A DNA stretch of 64,000 nt from Rhopalosiphum padi (lineage: Eukaryota > Arthropoda > Insecta > Hemiptera > Aphididae), in the NCBI RefSeq assembly GCF_020882245.1, contig NC_083598.1, forward strand, positions 49,575,858 to 49,639,857, in the 5' to 3' direction. The notes under the pieces are model-generated. The model was not told the DNA's origin and searched no databases. It saw only the letters and a program-made list of their open reading frames with translations. Position 1 is the stretch's first letter. The number at the start of each line of letters is the position of its first letter. Positions 27,601-39,110 of the stretch are shown piece after piece. The translations under genes and the position numbers were made by a program.

Positions 27601-30600
27601 AAAAATTATATTCTTAAAAATTTTTTATCCTTATATTTTTTTAAGGTTTTTATTAATTTGAATGACAATATATAGTTTTAAATTCATATTCCAAAGCAGA
27701 ATATTTACCTTCGTATTACTGCACGCATCATTACTTTAAATACGTATACCTCATAAACTACTCGCCCTAAATTCGATTTTTATGTACCAAAATACTTAGA
27801 ATATTATTTTGCTTTGAAATATGAAATTGAAACTCTATGTTGTCATTCAAAAAAGTAAAAACTTAAAAAAAATATAGAGATAAACAATATTTAAGAATAT
27901 AATTTTTTAAAACTTGAAACTATGTATTATTTACCAACAAGAGGTAAATTTGAAGGTCGTCATTACAAAAAGATTGGGAAACACTACCATAAAGAATACT
28001 AATGCTATGGAATTTATTTGTATGTTGTGGTCCAGGTAGATAAATGGTCAATGTAAATACCAACTGGTAATATTGTATACCATGCTAGAGTTTTTCAAGC
28101 CTTGCGGATAATTTTATACATAGACTAGACATTATTTACTGATTAAGCCAGGTAGAGAGATTTGTAATAATTTCTGGTTTCCAATGCAAAACAAACTAAA
28201 AGTAGTAAAAATGTACAATAACTCATAATGAACTTCCTCAATATGCTAATTCGACAAAGGGCGCTAAGTTCACAAATATTTAACTTGATTATTAAATTAT
28301 TCTTTTTTCAGTTCATAAAGATAAAAATTATCACAATGACCAGTCTATAATTTACATTTCCCAAATATTACGTGTATTTTATACAATGACCGATCAGTGT
28401 TTAGAATTTACAATTTTTCTTCTTGGACCGTAACATAATATATACGAATTATATAGTTTAAATATGTAAAATATTGAATTCCTTTTTTTTTTTGTTAGTT
28501 TTGTATATTATAATATGTAATATTTTTATAATCTATAACAAACTATGAAGTTATATAATTACATATTTTATAATTAAAATAATTTATATATTATATGTTT
28601 CGCTTATTCTAAATTTCTAAATTTCTAATTTTTATATATTTGATTAAATGGATACAGGATGCCTTTCAGGTAAGTTAGTCTACAAGTGTGTCTGTTATTA
28701 TTGTCTTTACTACCTACTCATTGAAGTGATGGCTATTACTTAACTATGATAGGTGTATGAATAATGTTTAAAAATTAATATATTGTGAAGTTTAATACCG
28801 TATTGACTTATGATATACTTTTTCAAAATATTTGTAAATTAATTGTTTTTAATATTAGTTTAACTCGATAAGATTATTTTAATTGTAGGAAATGCTAATA
28901 TTAACATTTTGTGATAGTTTGAAGTCTATGATTATTCGTTTTTAATTACGCAAAACAACAAAAAAGGTTTTTATACAAATGTATGTTTTTTCTTAATTTT
29001 TATAATAGATTTTAATTTTAAAAAAAAATGGGAATTTATAACTTTGAAAAAACCTAACCTTTTTAAAGCACAAACAAGATCCAATTTGTTATCAAAAACC
29101 ACTTTCAGTGTTGAAAATAAAGGCATTTTTGCTATTAAAAATGGCGTAATACATATTCATAAAAAAAAAATACACATATCAATGAAAAATCAATTAATTA
29201 AACACTGCTCAGAATATGAAATCTGACATATTTCATGTACAGGCATAATATGTAATGTGCCATTCAGCAACTGTTATGCAGTGGTGGTTTGGTTGTGGTT
29301 AATAAATAACAGTAGTTCAAATATATTAGATTCTGAACGAAGTGAGGAATGTATTGATTTTACAATGATGTATGTTTTTTTTAAAAGTGAAGGAAAACCA
29401 AAAACCTCTAAAAAAGTAACGAAAAAACGGTTAGGTTTTTACGCATAGTAAGTTTTTGAAAAAATTAATTTTTTTATTTTGCTGTTACTCAAAAACGAAT
29501 CATTATAATTACTTGAAATATTCACCAAATGTTAATATATTAGCGATATTTATTTACGATTAAATTTTCAAAATACTTTGACTTTATATAAGCTATTTAT
29601 ATACGGTTGAAATTTTCGATTTTTTTCAAGTTTTTTTTTTATGAAATACCGCTAAAAAAATTTGGCATTCCAAAAAATCATTAAAATTTAATAAAAGGTT
29701 TATTATAGGTATATTATTATAGGTTTATTATTTTCAAGGAATTTTGAAGTTGAGAATTTATAAAATGTTTGTGATTATATCACAAATATGATAACAGTGT
29801 TATATATCTAAGGTTAAAAAACCTAATACTAGGTCCTTCATAAGTTACCTTCAAGTTACATAAAAAAATGTCGAGCTTCATTATAGAGATATTTTATGAG
29901 CGTATGAAATTTAATTTTTTACAAAATCGCGTAAAATTACTATATATATATTGAAATTTAATTATAGTTGATATGTCATTGCATTCAATTTTAACAAATA
30001 GTATTATAGTGACCTACTCTTCATCTCTACTATAAAGCAAAGCGATACCCACTTGCCTATCTTTGTTTTTAAAGTGTAGATTTATTGGTAAATATTCAAA
30101 GTGCAAGTAACCATTACTGTTCTGCAATGTCAGATAATGTAGCACATACAAACATTCCGCATTAAATAGTTCCAGATTAACTACATTCTAATTCATTATA
30201 TTTTAATAATTAAATATAAAATTAAAACATATTATATATATACATATTGTATATGTTAATAATATAAAATATTATATTAACGATTTATTAATTATATTTA
30301 CCAAGTATTTATGTTTATAAATTTACAGTTCCGTTAAGTAAGTCAAATTACATACATTTTATATTTTCGTATATAAACATACTATTGGAATTCATACCTT
30401 CATATTACAAAGCGTGTGTTATTCATAATCTCATAGGAAAATATTTTGGTCAAAATATAGGGACTTTTATAATATATTTATATTATGTGTGTGCTCAATA
30501 TATACTTAAAAAGAGTAATAGTTTACGATTCATAATACTAATAAATCAATTACGCTTATAAATTCACAGATACTGAAGGTAAACTTATAATAGTGTGTTT

Positions 30601-33600
30601 AGTATTATAATATTTTAACTAACTGTTAATAAATATTTCGATCAGATTATAATATTTAATATTATGTTTTTTGATCAAATTTAAAAGAACAAAATTAATG
30701 TCTGTGAACACAAAATAACCAATGACATTGATATTATAAACAATTAGTTTCATCCAACTTCAAGTCGTACCTACTAATAAGATCGTTATTGATTTAAGTG
30801 GCAACACCTTAATATCAAATAAACTCAATATTTTCCAATTCAATCTAATGATACAAAAACTCAAGGAATTATTGAAAAATAAACAGACACAATATATAAA
30901 TTATAAATAAATAGTTATTTACTTTAACTGCAAATATAAGTAAAATTATTATCTATAATTATTTTACTAAAATAAATTACAATTCTGAAATTATTAATTT
31001 AATCTACAATTGTTTGATAACTTTAGATTGTACAAGTAAGTTTACCTGATGTTACTTTAAATATTTTTTAACTAATTCAGCAGTTATAAGAAGACTAATA
31101 AAATTTAATAATAGAACCGTTTTATTGCTTTCGAAAAAAAATACGATATTTACGACTCAATATTTAAAGACGTAATATAAAATATCGGATACATGTTATA
31201 AATTATTACTATTAGCATTAACTTATACATTTCGGATTCTGAATGGAATGATAAATTTATTGATTTTACAATAATGTATTTTTCTTTTTATGCCTGTTAT
31301 TGAGTTTTGGAGTAGTAATACTGCTTTGATTTTTGACTTGTTTACCAATTGTAAATTTTTTTTAGCTATTTATAGACAATTTAAAAGTTTTATTCTTGAG
31401 AAAGAATACTACTTATTTAAGGTGAACCGACTTGCATCAGTCTTGAGGTGTGAATTATGAATTATTGCTGACATTTTGGATAATATAAGATTAGTACAAA
31501 CACAGCTGTTTCAGAATTAATGTTTTAAACCATTGTTGACTAAAATTTGTTGGTATTTTTAAAGTAAATTGATGAAAACTCAAAGATGACTGTACTTATC
31601 AATCCATTCTCTATTATATTATTTCTGTTATATTCCCTACGAGTCAGTTATATCGATGACCTATTTTTTCTTATTAAACTTAAACAATTCCTATAAACAA
31701 TATTTTTGGGACAGTTGGTCCCGTCACTCAATGTAATTGTCGAGTTTGCGTCATTTTGTTTGAATTAGCACTCTGACACTTTTTGTAGAATTTTATTTGA
31801 CTCATACGTTATTAGATATCTTGGATTAATTACTTTATGACATTTAGAAGTTTGCAAATGTAAGTTACCTTCTTGCAAACGAAATAATTTGTTCATAAAT
31901 TCAATTTGTATTCTTTTAAATCCTTTGCATAATATTACATTATGATACATAATCTAAGTTTTGGCGATATTAATTTAACATATACTATCTATAATACAGT
32001 ATACACATACTAACATATTATACAGAAAAATGGCCTATATAGTGATAGAGTTAGATCGGATCATAGCATAGTATCGAACGTTTCCGACGGTCAATCATCA
32101 TATGCATAAACAAACATAAACCTTAAATAATTATGAATAAACTATATTTATTAATGTACTATTAGCTGCATTTTTATACATGAATTTTAATAACAGTTAA
32201 TTTTTCATTTACATTAACATTAAATTGTTAAAAATTATTTTTTTAAACAGATACAATAGCTGAAAAGTTTCATAGCAAGTATATTATTATAGTAATTAGT
32301 ATAGTTATTACAGTCTAGTTTTATACAAGCAAAATAAAATTAAATGGATTAGTTGGCATTTAGGTAGAAAGTACTACTTGCATAACTAGAGGTCGAGATT
32401 GATGGGATTGATTATCTGAGTTATAAACGAACTTACACTTACAAAATAAAATCTAATTATAGAAAAATAATTCAATTAATATTTATTTTTAGTGACAAAG
32501 CCCTACACCAATGTCCTTATATCATTAGAACTTGGTATGTAAATTACTTAGTTATTATTTTAACTTATATTTATTAATGAATATTAATTAGGTTTTAATA
32601 ATTAATAAAGCTCAGATTTTGAGGACAATAAATATTAAAAAGTATTTTAATCGTGGAAGTTAAAATTTGTTATGGACTTACAAATTTCTAAGAAAAATGA
32701 CATATACATATACATTAACAAATACAAAAATAGTTTAAATATTGTAAAAAATGTGTGATTTTTTTTTGTAGATCCTCGTCCATACTACGGTAATAAAAAT
32801 ACAAAGACTAATTATAACTTTTTCTGAAGATAATCATAATATATATAAAATAATTGGAAATAATAATATATAGTTTTAATGAACAATCGATATAATAACG
32901 TAATTTGTATGATGTTATAGAATCTTTTATTCGCTCAAAAGATTTTCCAGGTAATTTATTTTTGTATAACACTTTTCTAAAAATTGAAGTTTAAAATACA
33001 ATTCATATTTTGGATACAATTACTTCTTATAGTTCATATCATTTATGACTTATTGAATAAGTACAAAGATTTTAATTCTGTATTATTCAATGAAACAATT
33101 AGAAAATTTTCAACTTGAGGAAAAATAAATTCCCCTCTTCCATTATTACTTCAAATTACACTAATATGATACAACAATTATGTAATCTTTAAAAAATTTT
33201 ATGTTTATTTAGATTTTTTAGATTTTTTTTGAAAATGACCATGCATGATATTTAATAAATACATAGACTATGTCCACATTTTTATACTTCTCGAAGATTT
33301 CATCATAAAATTATATTTTGATTTTCCTATCTTAGTTAAAAATTAGCCTAATATATTAATATTAGAATCTTGACTATAGTCAATAATATTTATGTTTTTA
33401 TTGCGTGTTTGAAAATAATACTATTATTTAACATTATGGTGGTGTTTTACTTTTAATTAATATTTTACAAAATATAGGGTAATATAAGGTCTTGATCTCA
33501 AGTTGCAATATTTTAATTTAATTTAAAATTATTAATTTATAAAAACTTTGTTTTAGTTATAACAGAAAAGTACTGGAATTATCTCCAAAAAATATTCCGG

Positions 33601-36397
33601 TACATACGGAAAAGTATGTATTATATTCTTATGAATAACAATTAAAAAAAGTTATATTTATTTGGTTTCAGTAAAATAATTATAATATAACGAATCAATA
33701 TGATTATTCTATATTAATCGTAACTTTTACATAATATCAGTTTCTAATTCAGTCATTGTACAGGCAGGATATCTGTACCCTACTTTTCTGCAACGCCAGT
33801 TTCTCCCTCAACATAAAAATCTCTATAACTGATAATAAATTCAAAATACATTAACAAAATTATAATTTATAACTTTTATACAGTGACTTTTTACTTTAAT
33901 AGTTTTACGAATTACAAGTTACCAATTACAAAAAAATATCAAAAAACGTTTGTAGATAAATAGTTATTTTACGGGTGAATATCCAATACCGTAAAAAAAT
34001 AATGTTACACAGAATAGTGAAGAGTAGTTTATGAGTGATCTTCTATCAAATTTTCAAATCTTCGATTTAAAAAAGAAATTTTTAAAGAATTCAAATTAGC
34101 TCAAAAAATATCAAAATATTAACACTATACAATGTTTTAGAAATTCTAACATAAACAATAACTGAACATTTTCAACAGTTGATCGCTTTTAAGTCAAACA
34201 AAAAAAAAATCAATTCTATTTTGTTGAAATCTGGTTTTATGTAAATAAGTAATTTAATTTTGGCTTTTCTAATATACAAACTGAATTCAATTTTTACAAT
34301 AAACCAACATCAAAACTGAGATTATTTTTTTTTTTGGTCATAAAATGTGGTACTGCCAAAACTCTCCTGATCTAAGCAAATAATCCATAAAATAACGCTT
34401 ATAACAAAATTCAAAAAATCGAAAATGTACAGGTTTTCGAAATGGAGCTCCTTATTTCACTACAATTACCGTGCATTCGTTTACAAAATTATATTACTTT
34501 GACAATTGTTTCGTCAAGCATTGCAACCATTTTTCTTGATGGTGAACGGACTCCATATACAGCACTCAAATGCCATAACTTCCAACATCCAACATAATGA
34601 AGCATTCCAGCATGGGTAAAGGTTGTAGAAAAATTCAAATGTATTATTTGGGACAAATTGTATTATGATTTATGACCCTCACGCAATCACTTGAGGCTTT
34701 TCAACAATAAACCAGATTTTTCAGCTGCGCGTCAATTAAATGGCACGCCGATTGTTATAAATAAATCTTGAACAATGTTCCTTAAGCTAACATATTGAAC
34801 AGAAAGTTTCAAGGTCAAGATGTACTCCTACTGCCAATGACCTCTCCGGTCATACTAACTCAATTCAAATGCCTAATCTCTTATTCGTTTGGAAATGACT
34901 ATTAACACGTCAAAAATTTAAAACATTTCAATTTGTTATCCTTTGTTTTCCATGGCTAATTTTATGTTGCATGTTTTCACGTTGATGACAAACCATCAAA
35001 AGCTCGTTCATTTTTACACGTCAGCGAATGACGAAAACATTGTTCATTTAATCAAATTAGAATTTAAATAAAATAAACTTTATTTTTATCAGTATCGAGA
35101 TTCAACACTTATTTACATACTTAACAATATTAACGTTATTAGGAATATAACTGACAAAGAAATTATTAGAGGTTTTTTTCTTTGTTTTCTATTATTTAAT
35201 AAAAATAATAAAAATTGTCGAAATCTGATTAATATATAATTGGCAAGGCGCTCATTTTCTGAAATGACACACGGATGCATTTTATACGCATAACGAAGTG
35301 CGTGAGAACAAATGTACTACTTTTTATAATTATGTACTTATGTATAACATAATAATATAAAAACTACATTGTTTATATAAAATATATGCAACATAATTAT
35401 AAACACAATATTATTAGTACAATAGTATAATTTGTTATTACATTTAGACACATATTTTTACCATTTTATTATCGTTATCTATTTCAGAGTCCAATGGTAA
35501 GATAATTTAACTTGTATATGTATATTGATAACCAACCTAATCTAACCTTATGAGGCACCTATACATCATTAATTTGACAGATAGTTTATTTGGAGTTGGG
35601 ATAGGTAATAGACTCACACATTTTTATAACCATAATTAAGATTGTGGTATAATTTTCATCAACTTATTGCTTTATTTACTTGCAAAGTAAGTAATACAAT
35701 ATTTACATGGGTCTGTAGTAATGATTATTAATCTCTAAAACTCTTCAAGTAAATTTTAAAAATTTAAATAAAATAGGTATAAATATCTCATTAGATACCA
35801 CTTATAGTTAATTGATTGATCTTCCCATTACTTATTTGATTTATATATCATTATTCTATCATATTAATATATGTTTTAAATTCTATATCATAAAGAAAGT
35901 AATGCATTTAGTATAAATCAATACATTCCTAACGAAATGAAAAATATTATACCTGGTAAATTATTATTAAATTGGACATAGGTATAATATGCAAGCTTAA
36001 TATGTTTCACTCATTGTGAAGTGTGAATTGTTGTGTAGATTAATTATCCTGTTTTAGTCCGATGTCAATGGTTTTTTTTTTATATTACTCCTAAATTTTG
36101 AAGTCATCTATTGTTTTAATTCAAACTATTATTTTTATTACTTATTAGATTCATAACTATTAACTTTAACTTTTATTACTATTTATAATTGTATATTTTT
36201 AATTTTCGATTACAAAAATCTGAATTATTACTGTGCCTATAACTAAAACTTTTTGATTAATTTTATTTTACTTGACATAAGAAAAAGTAAAAAAGAGGCT
36301 ATAATTAAAATTTTTTTTTGTCTTAGATATGCTAGGATTTGGTGTAGAGAAATGGTGCGGTGAAAATGCTGAGGAGATAAGGATAGTGATGAATTAA
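21663..36397 (+). CDS. gene B: secreted multi-microexon protein, bicycle-like effector candidate (255 aa, 22 exons)
   Basis: Exons: 21663-21744, 22486-22494, 22745-22771, 22896-22937, 24305-24367, 24551-24601, 24777-24839, 25845-25901, 26089-26127, 26860-26868, 27377-27412, 28658-28669, 30329-30337, 30570-30578, 31027-31035, 32251-32274, 32493-32534, 32772-32789, 32921-32950, 33557-33613, 35488-35496, 36327-36397. Together they give 768 nt ending in TAA with no internal stop. Exon 1 is a hydrophobic signal peptide (MIFYKVLTILALTLIFIIQ, then YNIA) with cleavage likely after the Ala. Exon 5-7 products are hydrophilic and share ETVEDLQ / EVKDIPN / NEDDLQI starts, an exon triplication. Cysteines: exon 2, exon 9 (EFCEN), exon 11 (SSC), exon 12 (RCLS), exon 15 (DCT), exon 22 (KWC). 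Tyr-rich helix-like pieces: RRYYDQLK (exon 8) and EKYWNYLQK (exon 20). All internal junctions have the same phase. Exon 16 uses a GC donor. The two C...Y...C modules and gene structure match aphid bicycle genes; this family call and a salivary role are inference. Confidence 0.85.
24305..24839 (+). repeat. tandem exon duplication (exons 5-7 of gene B)
   Basis: Three successive exons of 63, 51 and 63 nt are preceded by the same TTAATTATTGCAG / TAACTATTGCAG / TTAATTATCGCAG acceptor, and the first two are followed by similar introns (a TTTATTATTG or TTTATTGTTGTGAA stretch, then CACTATGACCTATA). The period is about 200-250 nt. Gene A has only two such exons, so one was added in the B-C-D ancestor or lost in A. 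Confidence 0.8.
25000..25650. other. intron segment shared by B, C and D but not A
   Basis: This AT-rich block, with short GAGAGAGAGA-type tracts and a stretch around CCAAGTGGGTATTCTCTTCC, is present at 43010-43690 in gene C and starts at about 63830 in gene D. At this intron position gene A has a dead hAT transposase instead. A 62-codon minus-strand open frame in it is almost the same in B and C simply because the whole DNA is. It may be a solo terminal repeat of a retroelement; not recognised. Confidence 0.4.
27465..27986. mobile_element. remnant of the hAT-type MITE in gene B
   Basis: The right end GGGAAACACTA and the interior match the element at 46298-46850 of gene C, but the left end with CAGTGTTTC is missing. 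It therefore lost its left end after the duplication. Confidence 0.6.
28028..28431. mobile_element. fold-back MITE in gene B (orthologue of 9273-10101)
   Basis: GGTCCAGGTAGATAAATGG at the left and TCTTCTTGGACC at the right are the same terminal arms as in gene A. The interior is shorter by about 400 bp. Confidence 0.65.
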
Positions 36398-38446
36398 AGT
36401 CCCTTATCTGTTTTTTAGAATAGTGAATAGTAAGATTTCTTTGGGTTATATTCACAGAAAATATGTATTATCAAACTAATCACCCATAAAATGCACTGGC
36501 ATATGTTATACACTTATAGACGCTTACATAGTAATAATCATATTGTCATGCTATAATTTGTATTTTTAAATAATTTTACTGTTACTTATAAAAAAAATAA
36601 ATAATTTATAAATATTTGTATGTTTATGTATCTTTACATATTATTCTTATAATAAATTATTAATAATAAAATTGTCATCAATAAATTAACATTATTATTG
36701 TGACTTAAAATATTATTTTAAATAAAAAGTGTAGGTAAGACTTAACCCTTAATATTAAAAATATCAGTGGTGCCCTAGGTATGTAAGTGATAAAATTATA
36801 CATGTACAATAACTATACAATAATTACCCACCTTCACAACCTTTACAATTTATCTAACCAATGTTCAGAAAGATGTATCAAGTAAGTTTTTAATTTATTA
36901 TCATAATAGGTATATGTTTTCTGTTTTATTACGTGTCACAAATCTTTTTAGTTTTCTAACGATTTTTAATGTCATTACATGCTAATTTACATGAGTTAGC
37001 ATAAAAATATGACAACTTTACATTCAAATTATTTTTAAATGTATCAGATAAATGATAATTGATGTTCTCTATGTCGTTTAATTTGATGGTAGATTTTCGA
37101 GCTGATTAGCATATAGAGGTTTAAACACTTTAAACCAATAAAATACGTAATTTTTTTCAATAAATAATGAAATTTTTTTTTATAGTTTATTGTATTTTGA
37201 AATGTTATAAGTTGATTTTTAAATATACAAATAAATAATATATAAAAAATTACGAGCCAAATTAAGATGGCATACATCATTAATATTTCTAAAAGTGAGA
37301 ATGGTAGGAGGAATAATAATACTTTGTATTTAATTTTACTTTTCTATGCGCTTAAATTTAGTTCATAACTCAGAGAATAAGTATTAGTAAATAACGATTT
37401 TTCAAATTAAATTTGTGCTTACCTTTATTGAATAATGATTTTTGAGATTATTAGAAATTCGGCAAAGGAATTAGGAGGACTTATGATCTATTTAAGATCA
37501 AACTGTTTGCATTATCTTTATGGTCGGAACGAGTGGAGTGTACTTAAATGTACACCAAGAACTCTTCAAATACTGAAAAGATAGCTTTTGTTTTAATTTC
37601 AAACAAGTTCTATTAAATGAAAGCCTACCATTCCAAGCTCTCCAAGCATCGATAATTTTTAGGTAAAGCAAGGTTACTGCGAGGAAAATAATATTATACT
37701 CGTTATAAACATGTAGGAAAATACCTAAGATTGATTAATTTAGTATAAAGGCCAAGTAAACACAGCGCCGTAATAACTAAATATTGCAGCCTGGCGAAAC
37801 TTCAAAATGCATTTTTATGTATTTTGATTTATAAGAAATTTTGAAGCCATGTTTTTGGATTATTTTAAAATAAATTAGGTACATAGTTATTAATAATAAT
37901 TATTTTTTAATTATAAAGACCTAACTAATTATTATGAATAAAATAATTAGTTGATAACGTGATAAAAAAATGTTATTTTTTGTTTAAAAATTAAACATCG
38001 AAGTTTAAATGAACAATTAAAAAAAAAAATCGATTTGGACCATTATTATTTATTACTAATCAAAAAGTTATTCCATACAAAAAAAACACATTAATAGTCA
38101 ATACAACCTTATAAAATACTTTTCTATGCACTTAAATTTAGTTCATAACTGAGAGAATAAGTATTAGTAAATAACGATTCCTCAAATTAAATTTGACCTT
38201 ACCTTTATCGAATAATGATTTTTGAATATAATCATTGTTGTTTGTCAAAGATATCATCGTTGTAGAATTAATTATTTGTATCGATTCAATAAGAATAAAA
38301 ATATTTGGATGTTTAATCCTAACAATATTTTGAAATATGTACAGAAAAAAAATGTATCAATTAAGTTATTTATTTAGTATCGTGAAATTTAAGTTAAAGT
38401 AAAAATATTTAAAATTCTAAAGGCTCTTGGTTATAAACTGAAGCAG
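36398..38446. other. intergenic DNA between genes B and C
   Basis: The first 150 bp are probably the 3' UTR and end region of gene B, since they are conserved after A and C. A candidate AATAAA lies at 36596-36601. The block from about 36870 to 38340 is an extra insertion compared with the A-B interval and contains the 111-bp direct repeat pair. Short minus-strand open frames here (for example 37044-37280, repeated at 56281-56517) have no recognised features and are not called genes. Confidence 0.5.
37337..38227. repeat. 111-bp direct repeat pair bounding about 670 bp
   Basis: 37337-37447 and 38117-38227 are near-identical direct repeats starting TACTTTTCTATGC and ending AATAATGATTTTTGA. The same pair recurs after gene C (near 56574 and 57354). 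The arrangement could be a small element with terminal direct repeats or a simple local duplication. The ends are not TG...CA, so an LTR origin is not supported. Confidence 0.55.
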
Positions 38447-39110
38447 AGTGCCTGAAAGTGATATATTGGATATAAGTTCACGGTTCGATATGGTTTCTAA
38501 AACCATTCAACTTCAAGTCATACCTACTTAGGATAAGCAATTTAGCAATATTTTATAAAGCAACTTTTGATATAAATCTTCAGTTCACGTGAGTCTCAAC
38601 ATTTATTGTAAACAATCAACTCTTGTCGTAGCAGATGGACAAATTCCATTAGTATACATTTTTGTATTATACCACTTGACGATTTTGACTGTTCTCGTAA
38701 ACTATGTACATAAGCCAAAATTACATTCAAGCTCATAACATATAGCATACATAATCATGAATAAACTATCAGATTGTGGTTTATAGGTTAGGAACTGTGC
38801 GTTACTTTCTTTTAGGTAATGGATTATATTCCTGTAGCTGTTAGGAGTGTCTGCTCGGATTTTAAGGTGAGTAGAGGTTGATTTGCACGATAAATTATCT
38901 GGAGCGGTGACCTCATCTATTTATACAATAGTTGTTGAAACAGACATATTTGTAGTAGTATGTTATATACATTATGATGATCGAAATATTTACATAGTTG
39001 TTAATAAATAAACAAATAATTTATTTTGTACCTATTAAAAAATTTTCATACTCTATTCTTTGCAAAACGAGTTGTATGTTTGGTTCGTTGTACTTATTTT
39101 AACAATTATT
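38447..39110 (+). promoter_or_regulatory. conserved 5' flank of gene C
   Basis: Near-identical to the flanks of B and D. It includes the exon-like MDYIPVAVRSVCSDFK segment (start codon at 38819) followed by GTGAGTAG. It probably carries promoter and 5' UTR; no core element is assigned. Confidence 0.45.

Noticed and set aside
29044..29448. Two short + strand frames in an intron of gene B
   Set aside because: They lie in a repeat-like intron segment; the copy in gene C has frame-breaking differences, so coding is unlikely.
34440..35240. Conserved intron block with a 98-codon open frame in gene C (54164-54460)
   Set aside because: The block is conserved because the whole duplicated unit is; the frame is not open over the same length in B, has no recognised domain and no splice context. 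It may be a decayed mobile element.
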